The notes beneath the pieces are model-generated. The model was given only the letters and a program-made list of their open reading frames with translations, was not told the DNA's origin and ran no database searches. Made by a program: the position numbers and the translations under genes. Below, one piece after another: positions 26,128 through 36,103 of a stretch of 56,703 nt of DNA. Each line of letters begins with the position of its first letter. Positions within the stretch are counted from its first letter, which is position 1. The stretch lies in the NCBI GenBank assembly GCA_017935645.1, contig JAGBHF010000080.1, positions 1 to 56,703 of the forward strand, given 5' to 3'. Source of the stretch: Bacteroidaceae bacterium (GTDB lineage: Bacteria > Bacteroidota > Bacteroidia > Bacteroidales > Barnesiellaceae_A).

Positions 26128-26751
26128 ATGAAGACAACAAAGATATTAGGCATCATAATGCTACTATGTGCCGCAATAATGCCCTGCACAGCACACGCAC
26201 AACTATACAAGTCGACCTATTACAACATCGATTGGCAACTAAATACACCTGTATTCACCGACTATGCCAACGTAACAAGCGGTTGGGGTATGAACTTTGA
26301 GGGTGGATACTATGTATCATCCAAGATAGCCGTGGGTCTCTATGGCTCATTCCACACCAACAACGAATATGTAGAGCCTCAAGTACTGCAACTCAACTCG
26401 TCAAGCAACCTTTACACCGACCAAGTGCAAAGTATATTCCAAATCCCCTTTGGAGCCTTGATTAAATATCGCTTTATCGAAGACTCGATGTTTGAGCCAT
26501 ACGTAACAGCCAAGCTCGGTACAAACTATGTACGCATGTCATCAATCAACAACGTATTGGACTTCTACAGCGACTCATGGGGCTTCAATGTTCAACCGGA
26601 GGTAGGTGTTTCGATATTCCCCTCGGCACACAACCGCATAGGTATACACTTGGCTTTGTATTACAGCTACTCGACCAATCAAAATCAATGCCTTGTATAC
26701 AACCTCAACGGACTTAATAACGTCGGCTTCAATATCGGTATAACATTCTGA
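26128..26751 (+). CDS. Outer-membrane beta-barrel protein, copy 2
   Basis: The protein has 207 residues from the ATG at 26128, which places a signal peptide at the N-terminus (ILGIIMLLCAAIMPCTAHAQ). An upstream ATG that overlaps the preceding gene would add 22 polar residues and is rejected. It is a clear paralog of the barrel at 24654, with matching YYNIDWQLNTP, GWGMNFEGGYYV, SYSTNQNQ and a terminal Phe (GFNIGITF). A strong terminator follows. Confidence 0.82.
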   Translation: MKTTKILGIIMLLCAAIMPCTAHAQLYKSTYYNIDWQLNTPVFTDYANVTSGWGMNFEGGYYVSSKIAVGLYGSFHTNNEYVEPQVLQLNSSSNLYTDQVQSIFQIPFGALIKYRFIEDSMFEPYVTAKLGTNYVRMSSINNVLDFYSDSWGFNVQPEVGVSIFPSAHNRIGIHLALYYSYSTNQNQCLVYNLNGLNNVGFNIGITF

Positions 26752-26797
26752 CAAACAACACATACGACCCATATACATCCGACGTCGTATCATACCG

Positions 26798-26841
26798 CCA
26801 CTCTCAAATGCGTAATTAAGACATTTGAGAGTGGTGTTTTT
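26798..26841 (+). terminator. Terminator after the second lipoprotein/barrel pair
   Basis: A perfect 13-base stem (CCACTCTCAAATG at 26798-26810 with CATTTGAGAGTGG at 26822-26834) is followed by TGTTTTT. Confidence 0.9.
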
Positions 26842-26853
26842 GTAAAAAAATAC

Positions 26854-26861
26854 TATATTTG
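26854..26861 (+). promoter_or_regulatory. -7 promoter element for the wzi-like gene
   Basis: TATATTTG lies 20 bases upstream of the ATG at 26882, immediately after the preceding terminator. There is no clear -33 box, because the terminator occupies that place. Confidence 0.45.
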
Positions 26862-26881
26862 CATTGATACAATTTAATGTC

Positions 26882-28438
26882 ATGAAGAAAATACTATTCA
26901 CACTACTTCTCATCACAACACTCGCGCCTTATGCGCAGTCGCAGGATGAGGTTACATTCCGCACCGAGGCTGCAGCACATGCTGCAACGGGTACATTTGC
27001 TCCTTACTATATGACAGCCAACAAGTATGGTACGGTGGCTAATGGATGTGGCGGATATTTGCGTGCAGGCGCATTTATAGAGATGGATACCACCAAGCGT
27101 TTTTCTTACGCTGCCGGTATCGACCTCATGGGTATATATGAGACTACATCGCCCACCCGTCGCTGGGAGAATGGCGGTTTTACAACCATCAACAACCGCC
27201 CACAGATATTTCGCATCCAACAACTCTATGCCGACATTAAGTATCGCGCAGTATTCCTATCGGTAGGTATGCGTGAGAATGCTCATGAAAATATCTTCAC
27301 CAACCATCGACTCTCGTCGGGCAACTTGATCCTATCGGGCAATACCCGCCCAATACCCCAAATCAGAGCCGGTTTTCACCGTTTTGTTGACATTCCGTTT
27401 ACCAACGGATGGGTACAATTAAAGGGAGAATTGGCGTATGGTAAATTTCTCGGTGACGAATATTTGAGAGATCACTATAGCCACTATTCATCATTTATCA
27501 CCACCAACATTTACTATCACTACAAGTCGTTATACTTCCGCAGCAACCCCAAACAGCCATTTGTATTCACTTTTGGTATCGAGGATGGTGTGCAATTCGG
27601 TGGTGACATGGATACATACCGCGATGGTGTGTTGGTATCTTCTACTCAATCGCCCATAACATTCAAGTCGTTCTTGCAAGCATTTGTACCGAGCGCCGGC
27701 GACGAAACCGCAGCCCCGGGCGACCAATTGTTTGTATATGGCAACCACATAGGCTCGATAAATATGGCAGCCGAATATACCTTTGAGGACCGTTCGCAAA
27801 TACGTGCCTACACCCAGTGGCTGTATGAAGACGGTTCGGGACTGAACAAGCTTAACGGCTTCGACGGACTATGGGGATTGGCCTATCACACCCACCGTCG
27901 TTCGGCTGTATCGGATGTTGTGGTAGAATACATAGGCTTGAATAATCAGAGCGGTGCCATCCCTTGGCAACCCACAGATTGGCCCGGCACACAAATAACT
28001 ACCGCCACTTCGGGTGGTGACGACTACTACAACAACTTCCTCTTCAATGGTTGGCAACAAGGTGGCTTTGGCATAGGTACGCCCATGTCACCCTCTATCA
28101 TGTACAACACCGATGGTTATATGCGCTACCTCAACACCCGCGTGAGAGGCTATCATGTAGCTATACAGGGCTACTTCCTCAATGATTGGCAATATCGTTT
28201 CATGACATCCTACCGTCAGGCATGGGGCACGCCCTTTATTCCGGCTCGCTATGACTTGTGTCAGTTTGCATCATTACTGGAATGCACCTATACTCCGGCC
28301 AAACTCGACGGATGGCAGTTTTGTGCAGCCCTTGCCGTCGATGCAGGCAACCTCATTGGCGACAATTGGGGTATCAGCATCAGCGTTGTTAAAAGCGGTT
28401 CACTCTTTAAGTTCAATAAAAAATCGGATAAGAAATGA
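26882..28438 (+). CDS. Capsule assembly Wzi-like outer-membrane protein
   Basis: The protein has 518 residues from the ATG at 26882, giving a clean signal peptide (ending YAQSQ near residue 21). The early TFAPYYMTANKYGTV block (about 42-56) is the typical start of Bacteroidota Wzi-family proteins. The remainder alternates amphipathic strands suited to a large outer-membrane barrel of about 18 strands. In other bacteria Wzi binds exported capsule at the surface. Its distance of 7 kb from the polysaccharide locus is compatible with shared use but not proof of it. Its stop overlaps the ATG of the next gene (ATGA). Confidence 0.82.
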   Translation: MKKILFTLLLITTLAPYAQSQDEVTFRTEAAAHAATGTFAPYYMTANKYGTVANGCGGYLRAGAFIEMDTTKRFSYAAGIDLMGIYETTSPTRRWENGGFTTINNRPQIFRIQQLYADIKYRAVFLSVGMRENAHENIFTNHRLSSGNLILSGNTRPIPQIRAGFHRFVDIPFTNGWVQLKGELAYGKFLGDEYLRDHYSHYSSFITTNIYYHYKSLYFRSNPKQPFVFTFGIEDGVQFGGDMDTYRDGVLVSSTQSPITFKSFLQAFVPSAGDETAAPGDQLFVYGNHIGSINMAAEYTFEDRSQIRAYTQWLYEDGSGLNKLNGFDGLWGLAYHTHRRSAVSDVVVEYIGLNNQSGAIPWQPTDWPGTQITTATSGGDDYYNNFLFNGWQQGGFGIGTPMSPSIMYNTDGYMRYLNTRVRGYHVAIQGYFLNDWQYRFMTSYRQAWGTPFIPARYDLCQFASLLECTYTPAKLDGWQFCAALAVDAGNLIGDNWGISISVVKSGSLFKFNKKSDKK

Positions 28439-28878
28439 AAAAGCTCATATACATAGCCCTTACCATCATCACAGTAACACTCACCTCTTGCATGCAAAAT
28501 GGTGGCAACATAGGGTATCTGTACGGTCAATGGCGACTCGAGGAGGTTAAACATGACAATGTCACTACAGCATGCGATACGGTGTTTTTCTCTTTTCAAT
28601 CGGATGTATTCCAAATTCGCAAGATTATATACGACTCATACGATTACTCGGTGTTTATGGGATTGTATGAGCATCAAGATGATGTTATCAAGTTCAACAT
28701 TTACAATCACAACAGCAAGGAGATATTGAGCGAAGATGATAAGCAAGTAGCACTCAGCGATATATCATCGCTATACATCGACACATTGTTTCCGCTATTC
28801 AAGGTCGTAGCGTTGGATAACCGTTACATGACGTTGGAATACAACGACAACCGCTACTACCTCAAGAAGCTCAACTAA
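28435..28878 (+). CDS. Small lipocalin-like lipoprotein
   Basis: The 147-residue lipoprotein has a lipobox at LTSC (Cys19). Its LYGQWRLEEV segment (about 29-38) followed by alternating short strands up to YMTLEYNDNRYYLKKLN resembles the lipocalin-like small lipoproteins common in Bacteroidales. The ATG overlaps the stop of the wzi-like gene, so the two are probably translationally coupled and may act together at the outer membrane. No ligand can be named. Confidence 0.7.
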   Translation: MKKLIYIALTIITVTLTSCMQNGGNIGYLYGQWRLEEVKHDNVTTACDTVFFSFQSDVFQIRKIIYDSYDYSVFMGLYEHQDDVIKFNIYNHNSKEILSEDDKQVALSDISSLYIDTLFPLFKVVALDNRYMTLEYNDNRYYLKKLN

Positions 28879-28923
28879 CGGTACTACTTAATACTGTGTT
28901 TCAGATAGGTTGCTTATCGGCAA

Positions 28924-29481
28924 CTACAGATACCGCACCTTATACTCATCCTCCTCAACCGAGCGTATAGGGTATATGCGTCGCATACCCACCTCGCCCT
29001 TATTCTTATAAGCGGCTTCTATCAAGATATGCTTGCGCGTCTTATCAAGTCGCACTACACTTTTATACAAATCATATCGCGTCAGGATTCCTGCTTTCAT
29101 GGTCATGTTCTTGGTATCCTCGTATAATCCCTGACCTAAATAGCCCAGCACCTCACCCTGCTCGAAGAACATATCTTGATAATACGACACAGCCGACCAC
29201 ATTCTTATACGATGTGAGTAATAGACACTATGATTCATATCATTGATACGCTCGATGGCCATAAAGCAATGCTGTTCGGGACCTACCAACAACCACACCC
29301 CCTCCCAATCGTCTACGGCAGCGGTATCGAGATAAGCCACAAAACGCTCTTTATCGAGAGGTTCGGGAAACTCTATCAATGGCAACTTATACCCCTTGGT
29401 AACGCCATAGTAGGGGCTACAGCTTACTATCGACAAGAGTATTACTACTCCTATAAAGCTGTATATCATCCCCCTATGCAT
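28924..29481 (-). CDS. Hypothetical lipoprotein
   Basis: The protein has 185 residues from the ATG at complement 29479-29481. A Met four codons later would give an equally good signal; the longer upstream frame overlaps the DUF3078-like gene and lacks sense. The signal (IYSFIGVVILLSIVSC) ends in a lipidation Cys. I do not recognise the mature part, which is rich in strands and aromatics (HSVYYSHRIRMWSAVSYYQD). It starts 8 bases after the stop of the gene at 29490, with which it is probably co-transcribed. Confidence 0.65.
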   Translation of the reverse strand: MHRGMIYSFIGVVILLSIVSCSPYYGVTKGYKLPLIEFPEPLDKERFVAYLDTAAVDDWEGVWLLVGPEQHCFMAIERINDMNHSVYYSHRIRMWSAVSYYQDMFFEQGEVLGYLGQGLYEDTKNMTMKAGILTRYDLYKSVVRLDKTRKHILIEAAYKNKGEVGMRRIYPIRSVEEDEYKVRYL

Positions 29482-29489
29482 ATATACTT

Positions 29490-30932
29490 TTATATCTTGT
29501 ACGAGAAGCCCAGACTGAGCAACTCCTTGATTTGCCAAAAGCCCAATTTAGGATCGGGAGCCACGCTATTGTCATATCGCAAGTCGACATACAAGCGAGC
29601 CGAGAAGTAGGTCGAGAATGAGAAGTCGAGCGAATTGGTCCACTCCAACAACACATTCTTATAGTTGGTAAACGCATACAAGTGCGACATCCATCGTATA
29701 TTGTAGCGCAAATCCCATGTCAACGTATAATCCAATGACGAACCTATATCGTTACGAGCACGACCGTTATCGATACCAAACTTCACAGGGTCGATGCTGG
29801 GTAATGCCACAAAACGAAGGTTGTAAGAGAGGTGCGACAAGGTGAGGGTGTGCGACAACTTGACAGGTTTCTCATAAGCAAACGAATAAGAGAGACCGAC
29901 ACCGACATTCAACTCACCCGGCGAGAGGAATTCAGCTTGCTTTTCAGTCGAATTGGCTGCATAGTTGGTAAGCAACTGTGTCTTGAACAACATCGATGCC
30001 GAATAGTACCACTTACCAAAGGCCTTGTAACCGAATTTCGAATTTATCTGGAATAAATCCTCACTCACACGCACACTATGTACAGTATCCTCGGCCGAGG
30101 TAGTAAGGTTAAACTTCCATTGTATCAAGTTCTCAAACAGCAACTTACCGCTGGGGTCATTATAGTTGAACGTGAAGAGTTGGTCGCTCAACAAGTTCAA
30201 ACTGCTATTGCCGCCTTGATACCAATTGTCCGACACATACACTTGTGACAATTGTATATTGCTACTGAACGATGTTCTCCAACGTTTTATTTTCACAGGC
30301 TTACTCTCCAATGCCGAAGTTATAATCTCTCGAGGTTTCTCAACAATTGTTATAGTCTGCTTGGTAGGGTCATTTATGATGACATACTCTTTAGGAGCCT
30401 TGGGTAAGTTTTCATAGTTATACTTCACCAAGTCAGGGCGATTTACTATCAGATAGTTACGAGCCGAACGCATGCGACCGGCCAAGCGTTTCTCGCGTTG
30501 CAACCATGTATCACGGCTCGACAGAACAGCCTCTTTATCTATCTTATAAGTCTGCGGAAGGTATTGCACATTGGCAACAGTAAGGCCTTCGTAAGGTATA
30601 TTTTCATACTTCTCAAAGACGAGAGGCATAAACAACAGACTTGTCGCATAACGAGGCAATCCATTATCCTCAACAGGCTCTACCTTATACAGTTGCCACA
30701 ACGAATCGGAAATGATAATAGTACTGTCAGTCACAATGATACAGTCGTGAGCCACACTATCCGGGCCGGCTACAACAGTATTATTTACCATTGTCGTATC
30801 ACCAACTATTGCAGATGTATTATTTACTGTAACAGAGTCATTGGGAGTAATAGCACTACCGGCAACATCTTGAGCAAAAACGGGAGTAAGGATAGCCGAG
30901 AGTAAAAGGCTGATGAATATAAATTGTCGCAT
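29490..30932 (-). CDS. DUF3078-like outer-membrane protein
   Basis: The protein has 480 residues from the Met at complement 30930-30932, giving the signal MRQFIFISLLLSAILTPVFA. A Thr/Val/Asp-rich stretch of about 80 residues follows, then a domain beginning WRTSFSSNIQLSQVYVSDNWYQGGNSSLNLLS, which resembles DUF3078 proteins of Bacteroidota. The last 250 residues look like a beta-barrel (FNYNDPSGKLLFENLIQWKF, ending LGFSYKI). Function is unknown. A near-consensus -7 box (TATCTTCG, complement of 30971-30978) lies 38 bases upstream and diverges from pyrG. Confidence 0.75.
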   Translation of the reverse strand: MRQFIFISLLLSAILTPVFAQDVAGSAITPNDSVTVNNTSAIVGDTTMVNNTVVAGPDSVAHDCIIVTDSTIIISDSLWQLYKVEPVEDNGLPRYATSLLFMPLVFEKYENIPYEGLTVANVQYLPQTYKIDKEAVLSSRDTWLQREKRLAGRMRSARNYLIVNRPDLVKYNYENLPKAPKEYVIINDPTKQTITIVEKPREIITSALESKPVKIKRWRTSFSSNIQLSQVYVSDNWYQGGNSSLNLLSDQLFTFNYNDPSGKLLFENLIQWKFNLTTSAEDTVHSVRVSEDLFQINSKFGYKAFGKWYYSASMLFKTQLLTNYAANSTEKQAEFLSPGELNVGVGLSYSFAYEKPVKLSHTLTLSHLSYNLRFVALPSIDPVKFGIDNGRARNDIGSSLDYTLTWDLRYNIRWMSHLYAFTNYKNVLLEWTNSLDFSFSTYFSARLYVDLRYDNSVAPDPKLGFWQIKELLSLGFSYKI

Positions 30933-31143
30933 AGCTAAAACGTAATTTTGCAAAATAATCTTTTATTCTGCGAAGATAGTATAAATTCACGTTAAAACGG
31001 CTATAACGCGGTTGAAATTTACATCGAATTTTTCACCCTGCAAATACAACTTTTTCAAGACACTACACACCGACAATACCCCCTCACACAAATCTCTTTT
31101 TATTTATTGACTATTATATTGGGGTAATGTCGATAATTTTTCA

Positions 31144-31151
31144 TATTTTTG
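31144..31151 (+). promoter_or_regulatory. -7 promoter element for pyrG-yidC
   Basis: TATTTTTG matches TAnnTTTG; a TTGG at 31119-31122 could serve as -33 element with a 21-base spacer. The leader is about 44 bases. Confidence 0.5.
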
Positions 31152-31189
31152 TAGGCGTATTTTTTCACCAATAAGTTCAACACAACTAA

Positions 31190-32800
<1,611 letters not shown>

Positions 32801-32836
32801 TGGCTTAACAAGAACATTATAACATTAATAATAGGT

Positions 32837-34780
32837 ATGGATAAAAACACAATCATTGGATTTGTATTGATGATTGCGGTTGTAATCGGTTTCTCATGGT
32901 TTACACAACCATCGGCCGAGGAGATACAAGCACAACAACGATACAATGACTCTATTGCTGCCGTTGAGGCAGCCAAGGCCCTTGAATTGGCAGCATGGCA
33001 AGAGCAAGCCGATGCTCAAGCACAAGCAGCTATGGCCAACATCGAAGTAGACAGCCTCACTGCCGACTCGTTGCACAAAGCCGAGATGTTTGCTCAATAT
33101 GGTGCATTTGCTACAGTAGCTGAAGGTGAGGATCAAACCATCACCCTCGAAAACAACGTTGTCGCACTCGAATTTTCGAGTCGTGGCGGTTACTTGCGCA
33201 AGGCTACGCTTAAAGATTACAAAAACTACACCGGCAAAGATACTACCAACGTAGTACTCTTCGAAGATAACGACAACCACTACGGATTCATCTTCAAGAC
33301 CGGTGCTCGCGTTATAGACACACAAAGTCTGTACTTCACCCCCACAGCTACCGACAGCACAGTCGATATGACACTCAACTTGATGGGTGGTGCTCAGTGG
33401 AACATACGTTACACCTTGCCCGAAGATAGTTATCGCCTGCAAATGGAAATAACTCAGAACGGCATGGAAAAGGTTATCCCGCAAAATATTGTCAACCTCG
33501 ACATGTATTGGGACCTCAAGATGCCACGCCAAGAGAAGGGTCGCATGTTTGAGCAAAACAACAGCGCCTTGTACTACAAGTATGTAGGCGACGATGTTGA
33601 CAAACTTCGCGAGAAAGGCAACCACGACAAGTATGTCAAGACAAGTCTCAAATGGATTGGCTACAAAGACCAATTCTTTACCTCGGCTTTCATTGCCGAC
33701 AACAACTTCAACGAGGCTTTCCTCGTAACTGAAGACCTTGAGAAAGACCCCAAATACCTCAAGAAATTCCACAGCGAGGCTCTTATCAACTATACCTCAA
33801 GCAACCCGCAAGTAGGCAACTTCTCGTTCTTCCTCGGCCCCAACGACTACAAGCTGTTCCGCTCGTACGACAAGGGTGTTGACAAAGACGACCGCCTCGA
33901 CCTCGACCGCGTTATCCCCTTGGGTTGGCCCTTGTTCCGCTGGATCAATACTCTTATCATTATCAACGTGTTTGACTTCCTCAGCCAGTTCATCAGCAAC
34001 TACGGTCTTATCATCTTCTTGCTCACTATATTCATCAAGCTCATCTTGTTCCCCTTCACCTACAAGTCGTACAAGTCGCAAGCCAAGATGCGTGTTATCC
34101 AACCGCAAATGCAAGCACTCAACGAGAAGTATCCCAACCCCGAGGATGCCATGAAGAAACAAAATGCCATGATGGAGCTATACAGCAAGGCCGGTGTAAA
34201 CCCCATGGGCGGTTGCTTACCCATGTTGTTGCAAATGCCCATCCTCGTGGCTATGTTCTCATTCTTCCCCTCATCAATCGAGTTGCGTGGCGAGTCGTTC
34301 TTGTGGGCCAAGGACCTCTCATCATACGACGCCATTGTCGAATGGGATACATACATCCCCCTTATCAGTAGTACATTTGGCAACCACATCAGCCTCTTCT
34401 GCTTATTGATGACCATCACCAACATCCTTTACACCAAGGTGACTATGGATCAAAGCGGACAAAATACCATGCCCGGTATGAAGTGGATGATGTACCTCAT
34501 GCCCTTGATGTTCTTGTTCTTCTTCAACAACTATGCAGCAGGTCTTAGCTACTACTACTTCCTCTCATTGTTGATTACAATCATCCAAACATGGGCTTTC
34601 CGCAAGCTTGTCGATGAGAAGAAGGTATTGGCACAATGGAAGCTAATGCCAAGAAGCCCCGCAAGAAAAGCGGATTTATGGCTCGTCTCGAAGAGGCTCA
34701 ACGCCAACAAGAGGCCCTCTTGCGCGAACAACGCAAGCAACAAGCCAAGCACAACGGCAAAGGTCGCCAATAACAGATAA
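32837..34780 (+). CDS. yidC: Membrane protein insertase YidC, with apparent 3' frameshift
   Basis: The 647-residue translation inserts and folds inner-membrane proteins with or without SecYEG. It has an N-terminal membrane helix (TIIGFVLMIAVVIGFSWF), a periplasmic beta domain (about 100-350) and the conserved insertase helices with GGCLPMLLQMPILVAMFSFF (about 457-476). The last 47 residues after Gln600 do not resemble YidC. In the +1-base frame the same DNA reads MEANAKKPRKKSGFMARLEEA and continues to RQ and a TAA at 34771-34773, the basic tail expected in Bacteroidales. One A seems missing in CAA-(A)TG at 34634-34637. This is either a sequence error or a real mutation that changes the ribosome-binding tail. 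Confidence 0.93.
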   Translation: MDKNTIIGFVLMIAVVIGFSWFTQPSAEEIQAQQRYNDSIAAVEAAKALELAAWQEQADAQAQAAMANIEVDSLTADSLHKAEMFAQYGAFATVAEGEDQTITLENNVVALEFSSRGGYLRKATLKDYKNYTGKDTTNVVLFEDNDNHYGFIFKTGARVIDTQSLYFTPTATDSTVDMTLNLMGGAQWNIRYTLPEDSYRLQMEITQNGMEKVIPQNIVNLDMYWDLKMPRQEKGRMFEQNNSALYYKYVGDDVDKLREKGNHDKYVKTSLKWIGYKDQFFTSAFIADNNFNEAFLVTEDLEKDPKYLKKFHSEALINYTSSNPQVGNFSFFLGPNDYKLFRSYDKGVDKDDRLDLDRVIPLGWPLFRWINTLIIINVFDFLSQFISNYGLIIFLLTIFIKLILFPFTYKSYKSQAKMRVIQPQMQALNEKYPNPEDAMKKQNAMMELYSKAGVNPMGGCLPMLLQMPILVAMFSFFPSSIELRGESFLWAKDLSSYDAIVEWDTYIPLISSTFGNHISLFCLLMTITNILYTKVTMDQSGQNTMPGMKWMMYLMPLMFLFFFNNYAAGLSYYYFLSLLITIIQTWAFRKLVDEKKVLAQWKLMPRSPARKADLWLVSKRLNANKRPSCANNASNKPSTTAKVANNR

Positions 34781-34799
34781 TATCATAACCCCATAGCAA

Positions 34800-34831
34800 G
34801 AGGGCGCGTCAGAAAAATTTGACGCGCCCTC
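34800..34831 (+). terminator. Hairpin terminator after yidC
   Basis: A perfect 12-base GC-rich stem (GAGGGCGCGTCA at 34800-34811 with TGACGCGCCCTC at 34820-34831) is followed by ATTCGTTTC. It lies 19 bases after the listed stop of yidC. Confidence 0.8.
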
Positions 34832-34877
34832 ATTCGTTTCAGCACCATATCTACAGGCTCATTACAAGGAGTTATTG

Positions 34878-34893
34878 GTGTCCGATAAAAATT
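34878..34893 (+). repeat. Dispersed motif GTGYCCGATAAAAATT, copy 1
   Basis: GTGTCCGATAAAAATT matches the motif at 40421-40436 with one difference. With flanks the two agree at 21 of 24 positions, both on the plus strand and in intergenic DNA. It may be a remnant of a mobile-element end. Confidence 0.4.
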
Positions 34894-34906
34894 GAAGATG
34901 TTCCTT

Positions 34907-35815
34907 TTACCGCTGTACGGTTGTGTATATGTTAGCAATTCTATTTAAAAGAATACCTGAGGTGGTAAAGTCTCCTTCTACCCCACTGTATATTTCCTGA
35001 CCGTTGGTTGAAAAACTTATTAATTTTTCCATACTTGTAGGTCGAAACAATGTTTCGGTCTGTATCGGAGTTATGCCGTTTACTATACACCCTATACCTT
35101 CTATCCAATATGTTGTGTAATACTTAGGATTGGGGGCGAAATTTTTTTCGGCTCTTACTTGCATCACACGTCGCTCCTTGCCATCACACAAGGTTATTGT
35201 CGATGTATTTTTTGTTTCAAAAAACCAAAAAACATCATCTTTTGCAAGGTTTAGAGAAATTATATGAGTTTCATATATGTTATCGGCATCCGGTATTCCT
35301 CTAAATAATTGCCATATAACAAAATCCTTTTCGTATAGCAACACGGGACTTGTGTAGTGTGCCACATAGAACTGCCGAGCCAATTGAATAAATACATCAT
35401 CGGGATGTTCGTCGGCATTACCGATGTAAAGATTTTCCTTATCGCTACAAATATAATGCGCGTCGGGGAAAATACGTGGAAACTTTTCGCCCATGTATAC
35501 AGTATCACCTTTGCCTACTGTCGGTTTATAGTGGAAATAGTAATATAGCTTTTTACAGATTTTTCCATTAAAAAGGGAGTCCCCTTGTATTACTTGGGTC
35601 ATGTATACATCTCTTTGGGATGTTGTAGTATCGTTACCAACAATTTCTGTTATAACATGCTTTGTTGTCAGCTTGAATACCCATTTATTACCATCTTCGA
35701 GAGGCGAAATATACTCCGAGGCATCTTTCGGCGGAACGGGTATAAGTGTTTCTTCACAGCCACAAAGAAGTACAAAGCTTAGCAGTAACAATGTTGTTTT
35801 GAATATTTGTTTCAT
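34907..35815 (-). CDS. Hypothetical lipoprotein
   Basis: The 302-residue lipoprotein has signal FKTTLLLLSFVLLCGC, with Cys20 as the lipidation site. I do not recognise the mature domain. It is beta-rich with many Tyr, Phe and Asp/Thr residues (SPLEDGNKWVFKL after the signal; IEGIGCIVNG near residue 245), a pattern common in Bacteroidales lipoproteins of unknown role. The WIEGIG-type segment appears in several such proteins. It is a single minus-strand gene, and no good promoter match was found in the 288 bases upstream. Confidence 0.7.
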   Translation of the reverse strand: MKQIFKTTLLLLSFVLLCGCEETLIPVPPKDASEYISPLEDGNKWVFKLTTKHVITEIVGNDTTTSQRDVYMTQVIQGDSLFNGKICKKLYYYFHYKPTVGKGDTVYMGEKFPRIFPDAHYICSDKENLYIGNADEHPDDVFIQLARQFYVAHYTSPVLLYEKDFVIWQLFRGIPDADNIYETHIISLNLAKDDVFWFFETKNTSTITLCDGKERRVMQVRAEKNFAPNPKYYTTYWIEGIGCIVNGITPIQTETLFRPTSMEKLISFSTNGQEIYSGVEGDFTTSGILLNRIANIYTTVQR

Positions 35816-36055
35816 GATATTAGGTATTTAATATTATTTCATGCGCAATTTATCGAAATTTTGTATGGCAGTCAATAATACAATACAAATGCTAACGTAT
35901 ATTAACAAACGGGGGGGTAATTGTGTTTTATTAACAATCATTGATATCCGATAAATAAAGAGTATTGCCATGGGGATGTACCACCGATGACAATACTCCG
36001 TTTCAAAGGTTTTTTATGCAGCCTCAGTTTCACAACTGTGGTTTTCCTTATATAG

Positions 36056-36074
36056 TACTACCTTGGCGGTAGTA
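36056..36074. terminator. Possible hairpin downstream of the TPR gene
   Basis: TACTACC (36056-36062) pairs with GGTAGTA (36068-36074) around a 5-base loop, 30 bases beyond the minus-strand TPR stop. There is no real T-run, so it is a weak candidate. The rest of 35816-36103 shows no gene; it includes a G7 run at about 35911-35917. Confidence 0.35.
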
Positions 36075-36103
36075 TATATGTCAAAATTTTGTTCTCCTAT
36101 ACA

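Noticed and set aside
28909-28924. GTTGC...GCAAC inverted repeat between convergent genes
   Set aside because: The stem is only five bases with no T-run and touches the stop codon of the minus-strand gene; not supportable as a terminator.
35911-35917. Run of seven G residues, possible phase-variation tract
   Set aside because: It lies in non-coding DNA about 95 bases upstream of a minus-strand gene and not between promoter boxes that I can identify.
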